Counted from the stretch's first letter, positions 1-7,983 are shown. The stretch is DNA of 35,998 nucleotides from Luteimonas panaciterrae (GCF_020511115.1 NZ_JAJAVH010000019.1:1-35998), one strand, 5' to 3'. Notes: a model not told the origin generated them from the sequence alone. Numbers and translations: made by a program.

Positions 1-34
1 CCCCGTTAGGGGCGAAACGCTTTTGCTTTTTTTA
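1..34 (+). terminator. possible terminator of an upstream gene
   Basis: A short CCCC-GTTA-GGGG hairpin at the very edge of the window is followed by a T-rich run ending in seven T at about 28-34. It could end a plus-strand gene lying outside the window. The stem is only four base pairs and the T run starts late, so the call is weak. Nothing else is seen between here and position 71. Confidence 0.25.
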
Positions 35-71
35 CAAATAAGCAGCGCAAACAACGCAACACGCGAACCAA

Positions 72-644
72 CTACGGCAACTGAAACCCCACATCCCGCA
101 ACAACCGCGCAGTCTCAATCAACGGCAACCCAATCAACCCAGTCGGATCCCGCGACTCGATCGCGGTGAACAACGTGATCCCCAACCCCTCCGACTTGAA
201 GCTGCCCGCGCAATCGAAGGGTTGCTCGGCATCCACATAACGCTCGATCTCATCCGGCAGCAGAGGACGAAAGCGAACCAGGGTCGTGTCGAGGGAGGTG
301 AGGATCGGTCCGTCCCAATGCGCGACCGCGACCGCGGTGTGGAAGGCGACGGTGCGCCCGGACATCGCGCTCAGCTGGGCGATGGCGCGTTCGCGGTGGC
401 CCGGTTTGCCAAGCGGGTCGCCGTCGAGTTCGGCGATCTGGTCGGAACCCAGCACCCAGGCGTCGGGTTTGCGGGCGGCCACGGCGCCCGCCTTCATTGG
501 CGCCAGGCGCTGGACCAGTTCGATCGGCGTTTCGCCGAGGAGGGGAGTTTCATCCACTTCCGGGCGGATGACTTCGAAAGGCAGGTTCAGGCGCGAGAGC
601 AGGGCCTGGCGGTAGCGGGAGGTGGAGGCGAGGATCAGGTTCAT
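72..644 (-). CDS. maf: Maf/YceF-like nucleoside triphosphate pyrophosphatase
   Basis: 190-residue protein of the Maf (HAM1-related) family, whose members hydrolyse non-canonical or modified nucleotides to the monophosphate plus pyrophosphate in the cytoplasm. The N-terminus carries the family signature LILASTSRYRQ with its S-x-R substrate-binding loop. It is followed by a DETP segment, GSDQ (Asp68 is the likely catalytic base), SGRTVAFHTAV and a C-terminal KSEGLG...GLIGLPL segment. Length matches the family, about 190-200. The GSDQ rather than ADT motif resembles the YceF (m7GTP-type) branch, so that specificity is inferred. The start ATG at 644 lacks an obvious Shine-Dalgarno sequence. It lies 33 nt downstream of the end of the membrane-protein gene at 678-1049, so the two are probably cotranscribed. 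Confidence 0.9.
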   Translation of the reverse strand: MNLILASTSRYRQALLSRLNLPFEVIRPEVDETPLLGETPIELVQRLAPMKAGAVAARKPDAWVLGSDQIAELDGDPLGKPGHRERAIAQLSAMSGRTVAFHTAVAVAHWDGPILTSLDTTLVRFRPLLPDEIERYVDAEQPFDCAGSFKSEGLGITLFTAIESRDPTGLIGLPLIETARLLRDVGFQLP

Positions 645-677
645 TGGTCGGATCGTCCGTGTCTCTGGGGCGGGAGC

Positions 678-1049
678 CTAATGCAAGGACGCACGGGCGC
701 GCTCGATCCGCCACAATTGCTGGTCGATGCGCTGGCGGGCGGCGTCGATCGATTCGCGGACCGAGCGTAATTGGTCGAGGGAGGCCTGACCGCCGTGCTG
801 TTGCAGCCACAGGCGCTGGCGCAGCATTTCCTGCATGGCCTCGCGGACGGGGTCGCCGGTACCGCCGGCGGAGGCCTCGATTTCGGCCCGGGCGGCCCGG
901 AGGCGGGCTTCCAGCTCGTCGGCGGCGTCCAGGAGCTGGCTCACGGCGTGCCTGCGGGCACCGGCGCGGCGGCGCAGCCATAGCGCGGCGACGAGCCCGG
1001 CCAGGGCGACGGCGGCTGCGGCGGCCATCGGGGCGAGGATCGGCGTCAA
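678..1049 (-). CDS. small membrane-anchored coiled-coil protein of unknown function
   Basis: Predicted 123-residue protein I do not recognise. Residues about 6-27 form one hydrophobic segment rich in Ala, Leu and Val, followed by a basic cluster (LRRRAGARR), as in a single-pass inner-membrane protein with its C-terminus in the cytoplasm. The remaining 90 residues are Ala, Arg, Glu and Gln rich, with heptad-like spacing that suggests a helical coiled coil. I chose TTG at 1049 because GGAG lies six bases upstream of it. An ATG at 1028 would remove the first seven residues and has no better ribosome-binding site. It precedes maf on the same strand. It is also divergent from yceD, with promoters probably sharing the 1050-1181 gap. 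Codon use resembles its neighbours. Confidence 0.6.
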   Translation of the reverse strand: MTPILAPMAAAAAVALAGLVAALWLRRRAGARRHAVSQLLDAADELEARLRAARAEIEASAGGTGDPVREAMQEMLRQRLWLQQHGGQASLDQLRSVRESIDAARQRIDQQLWRIERARASLH

Positions 1050-1142
1050 GGTGGGCTCCGGCGGGCAGGCAAGCAGTCTGCCGTGCCTCCGGACGGCGGG
1101 CAAATTCCCCCGCCACGACAAGGGTTTGCGGTCCCGGCGGGT

Positions 1143-1171
1143 TTGACAGCGGGTGGGGGTGCCTCTAACAT
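1143..1171 (+). promoter_or_regulatory. sigma-70-type promoter for yceD-rpmF, near-leaderless
   Basis: A perfect TTGACA (1143-1148), an exact 17-bp spacer and TAACAT (1166-1171, four of six matches to TATAAT) form a good housekeeping promoter. The expected transcription start at about 1178 is only a few bases before the yceD ATG at 1182, leaving no room for a ribosome-binding site. Confidence 0.6.
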
Positions 1172-1181
1172 TCTGCGGCTT

Positions 1182-1691
1182 ATGTCCGCAGAAGTGCCCG
1201 AGATGCTCGATGCTTGGCGCATGGTCGCGGCCAGGCGCGGTTTCGAGGGCCGCCAGCCGTTGTCCTCGCTGCCGCGTTTGCGCGAGGCGTTGTTCGATGA
1301 CGAAGGCGAGGTGACGTTCGCCCTCGATTTCGATCGCGACGCGCTGCAGGTCCCGTACGTGGAGTTGCGAATCGAAGCCGCGCTGCCGCTGCAATGCCAG
1401 CGCACGCTGCAGCGTTTCCTGCTTCCCGTGAGCATGGTGCAGCGGCTTGGCCTGATCCGTGACGAAGCGGACGAAGCCGCGCTGCCGCTAGGCTACGAGG
1501 CGCTGCTGGTCGCCGAGGACGGCATGCTGCACCCGCTCGAACTGATCGAGGACGAATTGATCCTCGCGGTTCCACTGGTGCCGGTGAAGCCGGGCTCGGA
1601 GACAGTCGAGCGCGACTGGCCGGTGCAGGCGGACGAGGAAACACGCGCCAATCCGTTCTCGGCCTTGGCGGCATTGAAGAAGAACCACTGA
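1182..1691 (+). CDS. yceD: YceD/DUF177 23S rRNA accumulation protein
   Basis: 169-residue member of the DUF177 family. In Escherichia coli the family protein YceD is needed for normal accumulation of 23S rRNA, and the gene almost always precedes rpmF, as it does here. The central stretch with the paired LQVPYVELRIEAALPLQCQR segment and the acidic LELIEDELILAVPLVP block is typical. The C-terminus ends in NPFSALAALKK, the usual family ending. I chose the ATG at 1182. It gives the family length, and a strong promoter ends just before it, which excludes an upstream start at 1083 as the main product. No Shine-Dalgarno sequence precedes the start, so translation may be leaderless. Confidence 0.9.
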   Translation: MSAEVPEMLDAWRMVAARRGFEGRQPLSSLPRLREALFDDEGEVTFALDFDRDALQVPYVELRIEAALPLQCQRTLQRFLLPVSMVQRLGLIRDEADEAALPLGYEALLVAEDGMLHPLELIEDELILAVPLVPVKPGSETVERDWPVQADEETRANPFSALAALKKNH

Positions 1692-1761
1692 ATCAAAGCA
1701 GTTGAAGCATCACGCAACCCCCAAGAATTCCGTTATCCCGATTTAAAGCTGGAGCAATCCC

Positions 1762-1956
1762 ATGGCTGTGCAGAAGTCCCGCGTTTCCCCCTCCCGTCGT
1801 GGCCAGCGTCGTTCGCACGACGCGCTGACCGCCAAGCAGCTGTCGACCGACCCGACCTCGGGCGAGACCCATCTGCGCCATCACATCAGTGCCGACGGCT
1901 ACTACCGCGGCAAGCAGGTGATTCAGCCGAAGACCAAGGTCATCGAAGAAGACTGA
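1762..1956 (+). CDS. rpmF: 50S ribosomal protein L32
   Basis: 64-residue L32 of the large ribosomal subunit. The start [19 protein letters not shown], the core [19 protein letters not shown] and the closing KV segment match the bacterial family closely. The cysteine pairs of zinc-binding L32 paralogues are absent, so this is the C-minus type, as in Escherichia coli (57 residues). The extra residues are a Lys/Glu/Asp-rich tail. A GGAG sequence lies before the ATG. It follows yceD after 70 nt and should share the promoter at 1143-1171. Confidence 0.97.
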   Translation: MAVQKSRVSPSRRGQRRSHDALTAKQLSTDPTSGETHLRHHISADGYYRGKQVIQPKTKVIEED

Positions 1957-2078
1957 GCCCGGCTTCCGTCCCCGCGCCGCGCCGTTTCCGGTCCGCGGGG
2001 TTCCGCCGACATGAGTGCTTGAGAGCCAGACGCCGGAATCTTCCCGTCTTGCCGCGTCGTCGATGCGGCCCGATCGGT

Positions 2079-2109
2079 GAAGTCTCCGGCGCATGGCTTT
2101 TGAGACTTC
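2079..2109. other. 8-bp inverted repeat in the fabH leader
   Basis: GAAGTCTC at 2079-2086 is repeated inverted as GAGACTTC at 2102-2109 with a 15-nt loop, 24 nt before the fabH start. It could be an mRNA hairpin or a regulator site. The rest of the rpmF-fabH gap (1957-2133) shows no gene. In many proteobacteria plsX occupies this gap. Confidence 0.3.
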
Positions 2110-2133
2110 CCGATGCAAGGGCAAGGTCTTCCG

Positions 2134-3132
2134 ATGAGTGAGTCAGTTTCGAACAAGCGCGGCATCTACGCGCGCATCGCCGGCACCGGCAGCTACCTGC
2201 CGGAAAAAGTGCTGACCAACGACGATCTGGCGAAGATGGTCGACACCAGTGACGAGTGGATCGTCACCCGGACCGGCATCCGCGAGCGCCACATCGCCGC
2301 CGAAGGCGAAACCACCTGCGATCTGGCCTACCACGCCGCCGTGCGCGCGATGGAAGCGGCCGGTGTCAGTGCCGCCGATCTCGACATGATCGTCGTCGGC
2401 ACCACCACGCCCGATCTGATCTTCCCGTCCACGGCCTGCCTGCTGCAGAACCGCATCGGCGCCAATGGCGTCGCCGCGTTTGACGTCAATGCCGCCTGCT
2501 CGGGTTTCGTCTACGCATTGGCGGTGGCCGACAAGTTCATCATTTCCGGCGCCGCGAAAACGGTGCTGGTGGTGGGCGCGGAAACGCTCACGCGCATGGT
2601 CGACTGGACCGAGCGCACTTCGTGCGTGCTGTTCGGCGACGGCGCCGGCGCGGTGGTGCTCAAGGCCGATACCGAAACCGGCATCCTCAGCACGCATCTG
2701 CATGCCGACGGCAGCAAGAAGGACCTGCTCTGGAATCCGGTCGGCGTCTCGACCGGTTTCAAGGAAAACGAGAAGAACGCCGGTTCGCGCATCAACATGA
2801 AGGGCAATGACGTCTTCAAGTACGCGGTGAAGGCGCTGGATGCGGTCGTCGATGAAACCCTGGCCGCCAACAATCTCGACAAGCACGATCTGGATTGGCT
2901 GATTCCGCATCAGGCCAACCTGCGCATCATCGAAGCCACCGCCAAGCGCCTGGACATGCCGATGGACCGCGTGGTGGTCACCGTCGACAAGCACGGCAAC
3001 ACTTCGTCCGGTTCGGTGCCGCTCGCGCTCGACGCGGGCATCCGTTCCGGCAAGATCCAGCGCGGCCAGCTGCTGCTGCTGGAAGCCTTCGGCGGCGGCT
3101 TCACCTGGGGATCGGCGCTGCTGCGCTATTGA
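2134..3132 (+). CDS. fabH: beta-ketoacyl-ACP synthase III
   Basis: Starts each fatty-acid chain by condensing acetyl-CoA with malonyl-ACP to acetoacetyl-ACP in the cytoplasm. With the ATG at 2134 the protein has 332 residues (Escherichia coli 317). The complete catalytic triad is present: Cys122 in [11 protein letters not shown], His259 in [10 protein letters not shown] and Asn289 in [14 protein letters not shown]. The N-terminal [13 protein letters not shown] and [10 protein letters not shown] segments and the C-terminal [13 protein letters not shown] are also typical. I preferred 2134 over the ATG at 2113 because AAGG precedes it by seven bases. The longer start lacks a ribosome-binding site and adds only MQGQGLP. 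It opens the fab cluster that continues with fabD, fabG, acpP and fabF. Confidence 0.97.
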   Translation: MSESVSNKRGIYARIAGTGSYLPEKVLTNDDLAKMVDTSDEWIVTRTGIRERHIAAEGETTCDLAYHAAVRAMEAAGVSAADLDMIVVGTTTPDLIFPSTACLLQNRIGANGVAAFDVNAACSGFVYALAVADKFIISGAAKTVLVVGAETLTRMVDWTERTSCVLFGDGAGAVVLKADTETGILSTHLHADGSKKDLLWNPVGVSTGFKENEKNAGSRINMKGNDVFKYAVKALDAVVDETLAANNLDKHDLDWLIPHQANLRIIEATAKRLDMPMDRVVVTVDKHGNTSSGSVPLALDAGIRSGKIQRGQLLLLEAFGGGFTWGSALLRY

Positions 3133-3196
3133 GCGAAGCTCGATAGCGATTCCGGCATTCACGCACCGCGGAATGCCGGGCGAAGACGATTTCGTC

Positions 3197-3916
3197 ATGT
3201 CCGTCCGCTCCACCGTCGTCGAAGGCCGCCGCGCCTGGATCAAGTCGTATTCCGACGGGGGCACCCGTCGGTTCAGTCTCGCGGTGCTCGACGCCATCGC
3301 CCGCAGGCTCGGGCTGAGCGCATTGCGCCCGCCCCCGCATCGCAGTGGCCGCAAGGCCAAGGACACCGAAGCACGACGTCTGCGCGAACTGCATGCGCAA
3401 GGCGCGCCCGTGCCGGCGTTGCTCGGCGAAGACGAAACAACGCTGCGGCTTGGCGATCTCGGCCCGTCATTGGCGATGAGGCTGCGCGAGGCGGGTGGCG
3501 ATCACCAACGCGTGGACGCATTGACGCGCGCGGCCATCACCGCGATAGGGACTGCCCATCAGCGCGGCGCCTATTTCGGCCAGCCGGTGCCGCGCAACAT
3601 CGCCGTCGACGAAGCGGGCAACATCGGCTTCCTCGATTTCGAGGAAGACCCGCTCGAAGTGATGACGCTCGAACAGGCGCAGGCACGCGACTGGGTGCTC
3701 TTCACGTTCGGCATCGCGCCGTATTACGACGATCGCCCGGATGCGCTGATCGGCATGCTCAATCAAGCTTTCCGTGAAGAACCCGTGGACGTCGGCCTGC
3801 ATGCGCGCGCCGTCGGCGATCGCCTGCATTGGCTGGAGCGGCCGCTGCGCCGCCTCGGCCGCTCGGCGCGCGCGCTGGCGCATTCGATCTTCGCGATCCG
3901 CAGCGCGGCAACGTGA
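3197..3916 (+). CDS. protein-kinase-fold protein (Bud32/Kdo-kinase-like), possibly inactive
   Basis: About 239 residues, or 247 if the in-frame ATG at 3173 is used; neither start has a clear ribosome-binding site. The fold looks like the small kinase superfamily of Bud32, RIO and lipopolysaccharide kinases. There is an N-terminal strand with a Lys (GRRAWIKSYS), a KDTEARRLRELHAQGAPVP helix, a catalytic-loop-like FGQPVPRNIAVDEAGNIGFL and a metal-binding-like DFEEDP. In the loop the usual H-G-D becomes F-G-Q, so the catalytic Asp is missing, while the Asn and the DFx Asp remain. It may therefore bind nucleotide without phosphotransfer, or be a divergent enzyme. It lies between fabH and fabD on the same strand. 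A role in envelope lipid synthesis is a guess from context only. Confidence 0.6.
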   Translation: MSVRSTVVEGRRAWIKSYSDGGTRRFSLAVLDAIARRLGLSALRPPPHRSGRKAKDTEARRLRELHAQGAPVPALLGEDETTLRLGDLGPSLAMRLREAGGDHQRVDALTRAAITAIGTAHQRGAYFGQPVPRNIAVDEAGNIGFLDFEEDPLEVMTLEQAQARDWVLFTFGIAPYYDDRPDALIGMLNQAFREEPVDVGLHARAVGDRLHWLERPLRRLGRSARALAHSIFAIRSAAT

Positions 3917-4025
3917 CGCCCGCCTCACGCATACGCCCCGGTACAGACAGGGGCGCCGGTTCGCACGTATCATCGCCAGCCTCTTATCGCCCCTCTCATC
4001 GCTGCATCACGCAAGGAACAGGCGC

Positions 4026-4970
4026 TTGACCGCTCCCACGCTCGCATTCGTGTTCCCCGGCCAGGGCTCGCAGTCGCTGGCGATGCTGGCTGAATTGTCG
4101 GAACTGCACCCGATCGTCCGCGAAACGTTCGCGGAAGCGTCCGATGGCGCGGGCGTCGATCTCTGGGCCTTGTCGCAAGGCGGCCCGGAAGAGCAGCTCA
4201 ACCGCACCGAATACACGCAGCCGGCGCTGCTCGCGGCCGGCGTCGCCGTCTGGCGTGCCTGGGAGCAGCAGCGCGGCCCGCGACCGGCCTGGTTGGCCGG
4301 CCACAGCCTCGGCGAATACTCCGCGCTCGTCGCCGCCGAAGCGCTGTCGCTGCGCGATGCCGCGCATCTGGTGCGCATCCGTGGACAGCTGATGCAGGAA
4401 GCCGCGCCCGCCGGCACCGGTGCGATGGCGGCGGTGATCGGCGCCGAGGACGAACTCGTGCGCGCGGTCTGCAACGAGGCTTCGGGCAGTGAAGTCGTGG
4501 TGCCCGCCAACTACAACTCGCCGGGCCAGATCGTGATCGGCGGCCATGCCGCCGCGGTCGATCGTGCGCTCGCGCTGCTCGCCGAGAAGGGCGTGCGCAA
4601 GGCGGTGAAGCTCGCCGTCAGCGTGCCGTCGCACACGCCGCTGATGCGCGAGGCCGCGAACCGCCTTTCCGAAACCATGGCCGGTTTGCAGTGGCGCGAA
4701 CCGCGCCTGCCGGTCGTGCAGAACGTCGATGCCGAAGTGCACGAAGGCATCGCCTCGATCCGCGACGCGCTGGTGCGTCAGCTCTACCTGCCGGTGCGCT
4801 GGACCGATTGCGTGCAGGCGCTCGCCGCCAGGGGCGCGACGCGCGTGGCCGAATGCGGCCCGGGCAAGGTGCTCGCGGGCCTGATCAAGCGCATCGACAA
4901 ATCGCTCGATACGCGCACGCTCGGCACGCCGGGCGAATTCGACACCGCCATTCAAGAGTGGAAGGGCTGA
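4026..4970 (+). CDS. fabD: malonyl-CoA:ACP transacylase
   Basis: Transfers malonyl from CoA to the acyl carrier protein, supplying the extender unit to FabH, FabF and related enzymes. The protein has 314 residues (Escherichia coli 309). Visible signatures are FVFPGQGSQ at the N-terminus, the nucleophile Ser94 in GHSLGEYSALVAAEAL, the conserved QLMQEA Gln region, His203 in VPSHTPLM and the ending VAECGPGKVLAGLIKRI. The start is TTG at 4026. AAGGA lies eight bases upstream, and the TTG places the first beta strand at the usual position. Upstream in-frame ATG codons would add a non-homologous extension running back into the preceding gene. The TGA overlaps the next gene's ATG by one base. Confidence 0.95.
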   Translation: MTAPTLAFVFPGQGSQSLAMLAELSELHPIVRETFAEASDGAGVDLWALSQGGPEEQLNRTEYTQPALLAAGVAVWRAWEQQRGPRPAWLAGHSLGEYSALVAAEALSLRDAAHLVRIRGQLMQEAAPAGTGAMAAVIGAEDELVRAVCNEASGSEVVVPANYNSPGQIVIGGHAAAVDRALALLAEKGVRKAVKLAVSVPSHTPLMREAANRLSETMAGLQWREPRLPVVQNVDAEVHEGIASIRDALVRQLYLPVRWTDCVQALAARGATRVAECGPGKVLAGLIKRIDKSLDTRTLGTPGEFDTAIQEWKG

Positions 4971-5164
4971 TGAAGGAAAAGCCGGACGCTCTTCCCACCT
5001 ATCGCTTGTTGACGGGGCCGGATGACGACAAGTTCTGCCAGCGCGTGAGCGAGATGCTGGAGATGGGATACGTATTGCACGGAAGCCCTGCCGCGACTTT
5101 CGACGGCACCAGGGTCATCGTTGCGCAAGCCGTGGTTTGGCCCGGCGCACGGACGATCGATTAA
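4970..5164 (+). CDS. DUF1737 family small protein
   Basis: 64-residue soluble protein of the DUF1737 type. The family pattern is clear: YRLLTGPDDDKFCQRVSEML, then an aromatic/His-rich GYVLHGSPAATFDG turn and a final strand VIVAQAVVW. Members are short alpha/beta proteins of unknown function. The ATG overlaps the fabD stop as TGATG, so translation is probably coupled to FabD. fabG starts 23 nt after its end, placing it firmly inside the fatty-acid operon. No cofactor or catalytic motif is visible. Function is unknown; the operon position is the only hint of a link to fatty-acid synthesis. Confidence 0.8.
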   Translation: MKEKPDALPTYRLLTGPDDDKFCQRVSEMLEMGYVLHGSPAATFDGTRVIVAQAVVWPGARTID

Positions 5165-5187
5165 TTGATTTTCCCGGAGTGTTTGAG

Positions 5188-5931
5188 ATGAGTGGAATTC
5201 TTGCCAACGAAGTCGCCCTCGTCACCGGTGCCAGCCGTGGCATCGGTGCGGCGATCGCCGATGAACTCGCCGCGCAGGGCGCCACCGTCATCGGCACTGC
5301 GACCAGCGAGGCCGGCGCGCAAGCGATTGGCGCGCGCTTGCAGGCCGCTGGCGGGCAGGGCAGGGTGCTCAACGTCACCGAGCCGGAAGCGGTCGATGCG
5401 TTGATCGACGCCGTGGCCAAGGAGGTCGGCCCGATCTCGATTCTAGTCAACAACGCCGGCATCACCCGCGACAATTTGCTGATGCGGATGAAGGACGAGG
5501 ACTGGCAGGTGATCCTCGACACCAATCTCACCAGCGTCTACCGCACCTCGAAAGCGGTGATGCGCGGCATGATGAAGGCGCGCAAGGGCCGCATCATCAA
5601 CATCGCCTCGGTGGTGGGCGTGACCGGCAATGCCGGGCAGGCCAACTATGCCGCGGCCAAGGCCGGCATCATCGCGTTCTCGAAGTCGCTGGCGAAGGAG
5701 ATCGGCTCGCGCGGCGTCACCGTCAACGTGGTTGCGCCCGGGTTCATCGCCACCGACATGACGAAGGACCTGCCGGAATCGGCTAAAGAGGCGCTTCTGG
5801 GCCAGATCGCGCTCGGTCATCTGGGTGAGCCGGCTGATATCGCGCATGCGGTCGCATTCCTTGCCGGGCCGGGTGGCGCGTACATCACGGGTGAAACCCT
5901 GCACGTTAACGGTGGCATGTACATGCCGTAA
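5188..5931 (+). CDS. fabG: 3-oxoacyl-ACP reductase
   Basis: NADPH-dependent reduction of 3-ketoacyl-ACP to (R)-3-hydroxyacyl-ACP, the first reductive step of each elongation cycle. 247-residue classical short-chain dehydrogenase (Escherichia coli 244). The cofactor loop TGASRGIGAAIA is near the N-terminus, followed by NNAGITRDNLLMRM. The catalytic residues are Ser141, Tyr154 and Lys158 with normal spacing, and the end is TGETLHVNGGMYM. The ATG at 5188 is preceded by GGAG eight bases upstream. An in-frame ATG at 5137 would overlap the DUF1737 gene and lacks such a site. Separate promoters are not evident, so it is probably expressed from the upstream fab transcript. Confidence 0.97.
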   Translation: MSGILANEVALVTGASRGIGAAIADELAAQGATVIGTATSEAGAQAIGARLQAAGGQGRVLNVTEPEAVDALIDAVAKEVGPISILVNNAGITRDNLLMRMKDEDWQVILDTNLTSVYRTSKAVMRGMMKARKGRIINIASVVGVTGNAGQANYAAAKAGIIAFSKSLAKEIGSRGVTVNVVAPGFIATDMTKDLPESAKEALLGQIALGHLGEPADIAHAVAFLAGPGGAYITGETLHVNGGMYMP

Positions 5932-6000
5932 AAGTCGGTGCTAAGTTGCCGTTTTTAAAAGGGTTGTCGCGAATGCGTTTTTTGTTTCTGAAACATCACA

Positions 6001-6106
6001 TTGCCGTCCCTGGCGCCACATCGTAGGCTCCGGGATGTCCTGCCCGGCCATCCGTGGCCGGGCGTTCGCTCAGGCAGCGCGGCATGCCGCGCTAGCTCGC
6101 CTGGGC
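6001..6106 (-). repeat. composite palindromic repeat, copy A
   Basis: Lies between fabG and acpP. It contains GCCCGGCCA-TCCG-TGGCCGGGC (6042-6063) and a perfect 18-nt palindrome AGCGCGGCATGCCGCGCT (6076-6093), the latter inside a longer stem with arms at 6068-6075 and 6099-6106. Positions 6001-6068 align without gaps to 10451-10518, with about 49 of 68 bases identical by eye. They also align in reverse orientation to the copy at 12110-12206. It is a REP-like element, apparently non-coding here. Confidence 0.7.
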
Positions 6107-6158
6107 TCACCCCCTTTACACTATTCCCTGAAACAGCCCCCTCCGGAGCCAACAGCCA

Positions 6159-6398
6159 ATGAGCAGCATCGAAGAACGCGTCAAGAAAATCGTCGTCGAA
6201 CAATTGGGCGTCAAGGAAGAAGAAGTGAGCAGCAGCGCTTCTTTCGTCGACGATCTCGGCGCCGACTCGCTGGATACCGTCGAGCTGGTGATGGCGCTCG
6301 AGGAAGAGTTCGAATGTGAAATCCCTGATGAGGAAGCCGAAAAGATCACTTCGGTGCAGCAGGCGATCGACTACATCAAGGCGCACGTCAAGGCGTAA
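6159..6398 (+). CDS. acpP: acyl carrier protein
   Basis: 79-residue acidic carrier that holds growing acyl chains as thioesters on a 4'-phosphopantetheine arm. The attachment Ser37 sits in [20 protein letters not shown], the near-invariant ACP motif. The rest ([17 protein letters not shown], then [11 protein letters not shown]) is typical of the Escherichia coli family, which is 78 residues. GGAG lies ten bases before the ATG. The 227-nt gap behind fabG holds repeat copy A. The 3' side carries a hairpin and a strong terminator before fabF, so acpP could be made in excess of its neighbours, as is usual for this abundant protein. Confidence 0.98.
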   Translation: MSSIEERVKKIVVEQLGVKEEEVSSSASFVDDLGADSLDTVELVMALEEEFECEIPDEEAEKITSVQQAIDYIKAHVKA

Positions 6399-6406
6399 TG
6401 TTCAAG

Positions 6407-6452
6407 AGTCCGGCCTCCCACCGCGCTGACGGCGTGGTTCGATGGCCGGACT
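6407..6452 (+). repeat. hairpin repeat (26-bp family, copy 1) downstream of acpP
   Basis: An outer stem AGTCCGGCC (6407-6415) with GGCCGGACT (6444-6452) encloses a 26-bp unit at 6418-6443 that forms a 7-bp hairpin with loop TGACG. The unit recurs at 12687-12712 with four differences, and these preserve the stem. It begins 9 nt after the acpP stop. It may stabilise or end the acpP transcript. Confidence 0.55.
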
Positions 6453-6506
6453 TTCCACGAAAAGCGACTTCATTCAGCGATTCGTGAAGCGATCGTTATG
6501 AAACAA

Positions 6507-6539
6507 CCCGGGGCCGCGCATGCGGCCTCGGGCATTTTG
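6507..6539 (+). terminator. intrinsic terminator between acpP and fabF
   Basis: CCCGGGGCCGC (6507-6517) pairs with GCGGCCTCGGG (6522-6532) through a GCAT loop, an 11-bp stem with one G-T wobble. It is followed by CATTTTG. This is the best intrinsic terminator in the window. It implies that fabF is at least partly read from readthrough or from its own promoter. Confidence 0.65.
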
Positions 6540-6595
6540 AACGCCCACTCGCGGCAGCGCGGGTGGACGGGCGCAACAGGTCCTAGGAGTCCGCA

Positions 6596-7831
6596 ATGTC
6601 CAAACGTCGCGTCGTCATCACCGGTCTCGGCATCGTCTCGCCGCTCGGCATCGACCTCGCATCGAGCTGGGACGGCATCGTCAACGGCCGCTCCGGCATC
6701 GGCCCGATCACGCATTTCGATGCTTCCGCCTTTCCCGTGCGCATCGCCGGCGAGGTGAAGGGGTTCGATCCGGCCGCCTATTTCGCGCCGAAGGACATCA
6801 AGAAGATGGATCCCTTCGTGCACTACGGCGTCGCCGCCTCGCTGATGGCGATCAAGGATGCTGGGCTGGAAATCTCCGCCGATCCGGAGCGCATCGGCGT
6901 GGCCATCGGCGCCGGCATCGGTGGCCTCAACGGCATCGAGGAAACCACGATCAAGTATCACGAGGGCGGCCCGCGCAAGATCTCGCCGTTCTACGTCCCC
7001 AGCACGATCATCAACATGATCGCGGGCCAGGTGTCGATCATGACCGGCGCCAAGGGCCCGAACATCGCCGCCGTCACCGCATGCACCACGGCCACGCACA
7101 ACATCGGCCTGGCGATGCGCATGATCCAGTACGGCGAGGCCGACGTGATGATCGCCGGCGGCGCCGAGTTCGCCACCACGCCGACCTCGCTCGGCGGTTT
7201 CTGCGCGATGAAGGCGCTGTCCACGCGCAACGACGATCCGACCAAGGCCTCGCGTCCCTGGGACGAGGGCCGCGACGGCTTCGTCATGGGCGATGGCGCC
7301 GGCATCCTGGTGATCGAGGAATACGAACGCGCCAAGGCGCGCGGCGCGCGCATCTACGCCGAGCTGATCGGCTTCGGCATGAGCGGCGACGCGTATCACA
7401 TGACCGCACCCAGCGAGAACGGCGAGGGCGGCGCGCGCTGCATGCGCAACGCGATCAAGGATGCCGGCCTCAATCCGTCGGACATCGGCTACATCAACGC
7501 GCACGGCACCTCTACGCCGGCGGGCGATCTCGCCGAGACGATGGGCATCAAGAGCGTGCTCGGCAGTGACGCGGCCAAGGTGATGGTCAGCTCCACCAAG
7601 TCGATGACCGGCCATCTGCTGGGCGCGGCCGGTGGTGTCGAGGCGGTGTTCTCGACGCTGGCGCTGCACACCGGCGTGATTCCGCCGACCATCAATCTGG
7701 AGAATCCGTCGGAAGGCTGCGATCTCGACTACGTGCCGAACACGGCGCGCGAGGTGCAGGTCGATATCGCCATGTCGAATTCGTTCGGTTTCGGCGGCAC
7801 CAACGGCACGCTGATATTCAAGCGCATTTGA
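6596..7831 (+). CDS. fabF: beta-ketoacyl-ACP synthase II
   Basis: Elongating condensing enzyme: acyl-ACP plus malonyl-ACP gives 3-ketoacyl-ACP with CO2 release; in the family it also controls cis-vaccenate content. 411 residues, the usual length. The Cys-His-His triad is at Cys163 ([14 protein letters not shown]), His303 ([14 protein letters not shown]) and His340 ([12 protein letters not shown]), the same numbering as the Escherichia coli enzyme. It begins with [16 protein letters not shown] and ends with [21 protein letters not shown] precedes the ATG by seven bases. The leader contains another hairpin (6545-6566, CCACTCGCG with CGCGGGTGG, one wobble pair) ending 15 nt before the AGGAG, which might affect translation. 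Confidence 0.98.
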   Translation: MSKRRVVITGLGIVSPLGIDLASSWDGIVNGRSGIGPITHFDASAFPVRIAGEVKGFDPAAYFAPKDIKKMDPFVHYGVAASLMAIKDAGLEISADPERIGVAIGAGIGGLNGIEETTIKYHEGGPRKISPFYVPSTIINMIAGQVSIMTGAKGPNIAAVTACTTATHNIGLAMRMIQYGEADVMIAGGAEFATTPTSLGGFCAMKALSTRNDDPTKASRPWDEGRDGFVMGDGAGILVIEEYERAKARGARIYAELIGFGMSGDAYHMTAPSENGEGGARCMRNAIKDAGLNPSDIGYINAHGTSTPAGDLAETMGIKSVLGSDAAKVMVSSTKSMTGHLLGAAGGVEAVFSTLALHTGVIPPTINLENPSEGCDLDYVPNTAREVQVDIAMSNSFGFGGTNGTLIFKRI

Positions 7832-7836
7832 TGTTC

Positions 7837-7970
7837 CCTTCTCCCTTTGGGAGAAGGTGGCGCGGAGCGCCGGATGAGGGCGGGAGAATCACTTGCCTGG
7901 GCACCCCGTGGGCCAGGATTCCCCCGCCCTCATCCGCCCCTGCGGGGCACCTTCTCCCGGAGGGAGAAGG
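7837..7970 (+). repeat. mirror-symmetric repeat with CCTTCTCCC/GGGAGAAGG ends, copy 1
   Basis: Fills the fabF-pabB gap. In order it has a hairpin CCTTCTCCC-TTT-GGGAGAAGG (7837-7857), a small GGCGC-GGA-GCGCC hairpin and GGATGAGGGCGGG (7872-7884). The last is inverted as CCCGCCCTCATCC (7923-7935). A GCCCC-TGC-GGGGC hairpin and a second CCTTCTCCC-GGA-GGGAGAAGG hairpin (7950-7970) follow. The same element in the opposite orientation is at 30919-31056. It ends 13 nt before the pabB start. Confidence 0.8.
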
Positions 7971-7983
7971 ATAAGAACCAGGC

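Noticed and set aside
6001..6106. A small gene between fabG and acpP
   Set aside because: The open frames there are explained by the palindromic repeat, and none has start signals or conserved composition.
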